Source of the DNA: Pyxidicoccus trucidator
GTDB taxonomy: Bacteria > Myxococcota > Myxococcia > Myxococcales > Myxococcaceae
Assembly: GCF_010894435.1 (NCBI RefSeq)
Contig: NZ_JAAIXZ010000002.1
Span: forward strand, 620,001-684,000
Length of the DNA stretch: 64,000 bases
Reading direction: 5' to 3'
Shown here: positions 60,876 through 64,000 of the stretch, in pieces
Numbering within the stretch: position 1 is the stretch's first letter
Layout: each line of letters starts with the position of its first letter
Translations under genes and position numbers: made by a program
Notes under the pieces: generated by a model
Seen by the model: the letters and a program-made list of their open reading frames with translations, nothing else
What the model was told of the DNA's origin: nothing
The model's database searches: none

Positions 60876-63800
60876 CTACAAGTAGCCGAGCCGCCGCGCG
60901 GACTCTCGCGCCAGCAGGAGCTGCTCGCTAGCGGAAGGGGCGCTCGCCTCCTCCGCCACCGCCGCGGCCAGCGGCGCGGAGAGCGTGTCCGGCAGCCGCT
61001 GCTGGCTCGTGGCCAGCATGGCCCGCGCGTGGCCCAGCGCCTCGGGCAGGCGCCCTTCGTCCAGCTCCACCGACATCAGCGGCCAGTGCGCCAGCCACTG
61101 GAAGGGATAGACGAGCGACAGGGGCTGCCACAGCCGCAGCGCCTCGGTGCCCGCCTCGCGAGCCTGTGCCCGGTCTCCGGCGCGCAAGGCCACCCAGGCC
61201 CGGTTGGCGTGCGCCGCCCCCACGTAGTCCGCCATCCGCGCGGTGGAGGCCACCTCCAGGCTGCGCCCGGCCGCCTCGCGAGTCGCGTCCACCTGTCCGA
61301 GGCGCCGGAGGATGACGGTGAGGTACGTGAGGCAGCGCGTCTGCAGCGTCACGTCGCCCAGTCGCTCCGCCTCGCGCAGCGACAGCTCCATCTCCGCGCG
61401 GGCCTCGTCCAGCACGCCGTGGAAGAGCAGCACCGTGGCGAGCACGCACCGGGCTCCCGCGCGCTCCGGGTCTCCGCCCGCCTCCATCGCCGCCTCCGCG
61501 TAGGCGCGCGCGTGCGCCATCGTCTCCGCGGACGCCTGGTAGCGCTCGCTGCGCAGCTGCATCTGCACCAGGGAGTTGAAGAAGCGCGCCCGCTGGAGCG
61601 GCGTGCCGTGCGTCTGCACCACCGGCCGCACGCCCTCCACCAGCGCCTTCATCGCGTCGAGCTGCGCCAGCCAGTAGTGCACGGTGATGCGCTCGCCCTG
61701 GAGCTGCACCCACTCGTGCCACCACGCCGCCTCGGACTCTCCTGGCGCGGATGAGCCAAGGCCCGGCGCGGGGCCCAGCTCTGCTTCCGCCCGCGCGTAG
61801 ACGCGCAGGGCTTCTTCGTTCTGGTGGTGCGTCTGCAGGGCCTTGCCTACCTTCCGCAGGACGTTGGCGCGATGGACGCGCTCGCTTTGCGGAATGCGTG
61901 CCAGGGCCTCCATGAAGGCCGAGCGCGCCTCGGCCTGCCTTCCGGTGAGGGCCAGCACCTCGCCCAGCCCCTCCCAGACGCGGTCCACCGCGAGTGCTCC
62001 CGAGCCAACCCCGGGGGGCTCCGCGTTCCCCGGAGACGCGTCCGCGTTCCCGCCGGACGCCGCCACCTCGCGCAGCGCGGCCTCGTAGAACGCAATCGCA
62101 TCCCCGTTGGCGTACGCGGCCCGTGCCCGGTCTCCCGCGTGCGCGAGCCACCCGCTGGCCCGGGCCGGCACACCCGCGCGGGACCAGTGGTGGCCCAGCG
62201 CCGCGGCCTGGCCCTCCAGCTCCGGGGTGCCCATGTACCGGCGCTCCAGCAGCTTGGCCGAGCGCAGGTGCAGCGCCTGACGCGGCCCGGCGGGAATCCG
62301 CGCGTAGGCCACCTCGCGGAGCTTGTCGTGGACGAAGCGCAGGCGCCCGCTGCCGGACTCCTCCAGCACCTGCCGGCGGCGCAGCTCCTCCACTGCCTCC
62401 AGCCCCGCGGCCTCCGACAGCGCGGCGGTGGCCAGCAGCAGCTCCGCGTCCTGCTCGCGCCCCAGCACGGACGCCGCCTCCGCCAGAGCGCGGCCCTCCG
62501 CGCCCAGGTCGGCCAGCCGCCTCTCGATGAGCTCGACGATGCTGCCCGGCAGGGGCAGGGGACGGGTGCCCGCGCTGCCGCCCGCCTCGAAGAGCCATTC
62601 CCCCGAGGGCGCGCGGAAGAGCAGCCCCGCGTCGATGGCGGCGCGCAGGTACTCGGCGATGAAGAAGGGGTTGCCGCTCGTCTCGCGCACCAGCGCATCC
62701 ACGAAGGGACCGGGCACCTCGCGCAGCGCCAGCATGCCGCGCACCATCTCCCCCGCGCTCGCCGCGTCCAGCCGGCCCACCTCCACCCGCACCGCGTCCG
62801 GCGCGCCCACCACGGCGCGCAGCTCCGCGTCCATCTGGTCCATCCGGTACGTGCCCACCAGCAGCACCGGCCGCGACGCGAGGTGCGCGGCGCCCAGCTC
62901 CTGGAGGAAGCTCAGCGTCAGCTCGTCCGCCCACTGCAGGTCATCCAGCACCAGCAGCAGCGGCTGCACCTCCGCGAAGGCCCGCAGCGTGTCGCGCAGC
63001 GCCGCCAGCACGCGGGCGCGCGCCTCCGGGGCGGGCAGGGGCGGGGGCTCGGGCTGGGCGCCCTGGCCGGGGAGCTGCGTCAGGGACGGCTCGTACGCGG
63101 CGAGCACGCGCCCGCGCGGCCCCAGCAGCCGGTCCGCCTCCTCGGCGCCGCGCTCGTTGCACCGGTCCGCCACCGCCAGCAGCAGCGGGCGCAGCGGCTG
63201 CAACGGTGCCGCGTGGACGTCCGCGCCCCCGGCATCCAGCGGCACGCACTCGCCCGTCACCACCGCCATGCGCCGCCACGTGGCCTCCGACGCCAGCTCC
63301 AGCGCCAGCCGCGTCTTGCCCGCGCCACTCTCTCCGCCGAGGAACACGCGCCCGCCCTGGCCTCGCGACGCCGCGTCCAGCGCGTCCATCAGCCGCCCCA
63401 GCTCGCCCCCGCGCCCGGCCAGGTCCGGCCGATACAGATAGGCCGGTGTCCTGGGCGCGGTGTCGCCTCCGTCGCCGCCGCCCTCCGCGCCGAGCGCGTC
63501 CAGCGCCGCCGCCACGTCCTCCGCGTAGCCCGGCCGCTCCGGAGGCTTCTTCGCCAGCAGCCGCAGCGCCAGCGCGTCCACGGCCTCGGACAAGCCCTCC
63601 ACCCGCCGCGACGGGGGCACCGGCGCCACGTGCAGGTGCTGGTGCGGCACCGGGCCCTCCCGGCCGGGGAGGAAGGGCGGCCGGCCGGTGAGCAGCTCAT
63701 AGAAGATGCAACCCAGCGCGTAGAGGTCCGCGCGCGCGTCCACGAAGCCGCCGCGCAGCTGCTCCGGGGCCATGTACGCGTCGCTGCCCACCACCGTGCC

Positions 63801-64000
63801 GCCCACATCCAGCGTCTCGCGGCCGCGTGAGCCGCCGAAGCTCGCGGCGATGCCGAAGTCCACCAGCACCGGCGTGCCGTCCGGGCGGAGGAAGACATTC
63901 TCCGGCTTGAGGTCTCTGTGGACGAGGCCGTTGGCGTGCAGGAAGGCCAGCGGCGCGCACATGCGCCGCACCAGGGTGAGCACGGCACGCAGTCGCTCCG
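60876..64000 (-). CDS. Ser/Thr kinase-AAA ATPase-TPR protein, 5' end outside window
   Basis: The C-terminal 1040 residues of a large signalling protein; the start lies beyond the right edge. The kinase C-lobe has [21 protein letters not shown] and [16 protein letters not shown]-like ATPase follows, with Walker [10 protein letters not shown] (about residue 225 of the visible part), Walker [13 protein letters not shown] and a sensor [18 protein letters not shown]. Then come about 500 residues of TPR-like helices. This order is common in myxobacterial Pkn proteins. It lies 33 bases before the 236-residue gene and probably heads the YcaO-TfuA operon. Confidence 0.92.
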   Translation of the reverse strand, partial: ERLRAVLTLVRRMCAPLAFLHANGLVHRDLKPENVFLRPDGTPVLVDFGIAASFGGSRGRETLDVGGTVVGSDAYMAPEQLRGGFVDARADLYALGCIFYELLTGRPPFLPGREGPVPHQHLHVAPVPPSRRVEGLSEAVDALALRLLAKKPPERPGYAEDVAAALDALGAEGGGDGGDTAPRTPAYLYRPDLAGRGGELGRLMDALDAASRGQGGRVFLGGESGAGKTRLALELASEATWRRMAVVTGECVPLDAGGADVHAAPLQPLRPLLLAVADRCNERGAEEADRLLGPRGRVLAAYEPSLTQLPGQGAQPEPPPLPAPEARARVLAALRDTLRAFAEVQPLLLVLDDLQWADELTLSFLQELGAAHLASRPVLLVGTYRMDQMDAELRAVVGAPDAVRVEVGRLDAASAGEMVRGMLALREVPGPFVDALVRETSGNPFFIAEYLRAAIDAGLLFRAPSGEWLFEAGGSAGTRPLPLPGSIVELIERRLADLGAEGRALAEAASVLGREQDAELLLATAALSEAAGLEAVEELRRRQVLEESGSGRLRFVHDKLREVAYARIPAGPRQALHLRSAKLLERRYMGTPELEGQAAALGHHWSRAGVPARASGWLAHAGDRARAAYANGDAIAFYEAALREVAASGGNADASPGNAEPPGVGSGALAVDRVWEGLGEVLALTGRQAEARSAFMEALARIPQSERVHRANVLRKVGKALQTHHQNEEALRVYARAEAELGPAPGLGSSAPGESEAAWWHEWVQLQGERITVHYWLAQLDAMKALVEGVRPVVQTHGTPLQRARFFNSLVQMQLRSERYQASAETMAHARAYAEAAMEAGGDPERAGARCVLATVLLFHGVLDEARAEMELSLREAERLGDVTLQTRCLTYLTVILRRLGQVDATREAAGRSLEVASTARMADYVGAAHANRAWVALRAGDRAQAREAGTEALRLWQPLSLVYPFQWLAHWPLMSVELDEGRLPEALGHARAMLATSQQRLPDTLSAPLAAAVAEEASAPSASEQLLLARESARRLGYL

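Overview
The window is about 70% GC, dense with genes that start with GTG or TTG, and carries a type A RNase P RNA. It encodes eukaryote-like Ser/Thr kinases, a GltJ/AgmX-like protein, a PilZ protein, a TIGR02300 protein and many lipoproteins. Together these point to a myxobacterium, most likely in the Myxococcaceae. This is inferred from gene content and composition, not from a database match. Both ends cut through genes: an M1-like metallopeptidase on the left and a kinase-ATPase-TPR protein on the right. I saw no tRNA, 5S/16S/23S rRNA, insertion sequence, prophage or CRISPR array.

Layout. 1-8 kb: M1-like peptidase, ftsY, a lipoprotein, rnpB (minus strand), an HxlR-SCP2 regulator, an RNase H/zinc-ribbon pair, a cupredoxin-like lipoprotein, a 54-residue orphan and a TIGR02300 protein. 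8-19 kb: a GltJ-like zinc-ribbon/GYF/TonB-like protein, an MFS transporter, a coupled operon of two secreted ComEC-type metallo-beta-lactamase proteins plus DUF3006, deoC, a DksA-like protein, a phosphohexomutase, and a degenerate receiver/kinase. 19-30 kb: nucleoside uptake and salvage, with a Bmp/Nup-type ABC transporter, pyrimidine-nucleoside phosphorylase, cytidine deaminase and an adenosine-type deaminase; a SET-domain protein and a PilZ protein lie among them. 30-45 kb: sensor kinase, PspA operon, esterase, a four-gene lipoprotein/ABC operon joined by 4-base overlaps, a PEGA Ser/Thr kinase and an AAA ATPase. 45-56 kb: cell envelope genes, namely L,D-transpeptidase, LysM lytic transglycosylase, tetraheme cytochrome lipoprotein with a receiver, MscS channel, an LpoB/COG3014 operon and a ZIP transporter. 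56-64 kb: receiver, methyltransferase, and a minus-strand operon of kinase-ATPase-TPR, an unknown 236-residue protein, YcaO and TfuA.

How it works together. The nucleoside genes form a route: the ABC importer brings nucleosides in, cytidine deaminase and pyrimidine-nucleoside phosphorylase convert them, and DeoC splits deoxyribose-5-phosphate. The secreted ComEC-type proteins could supply this route by acting on extracellular DNA, which would suit a predator; that link is inference. The envelope genes make a second theme: murein cleavage and crosslinking, LpoB-type activation of murein synthesis, PspA stress response, mechanosensation and a LolCD-like transporter.

The most unusual system is the YcaO-TfuA operon at the right end. 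The pair is known for thioamide or azoline formation on peptides and proteins, but no short precursor peptide is visible here. The genes are instead tightly coupled to an unrecognised 236-residue protein and preceded by a signalling kinase.
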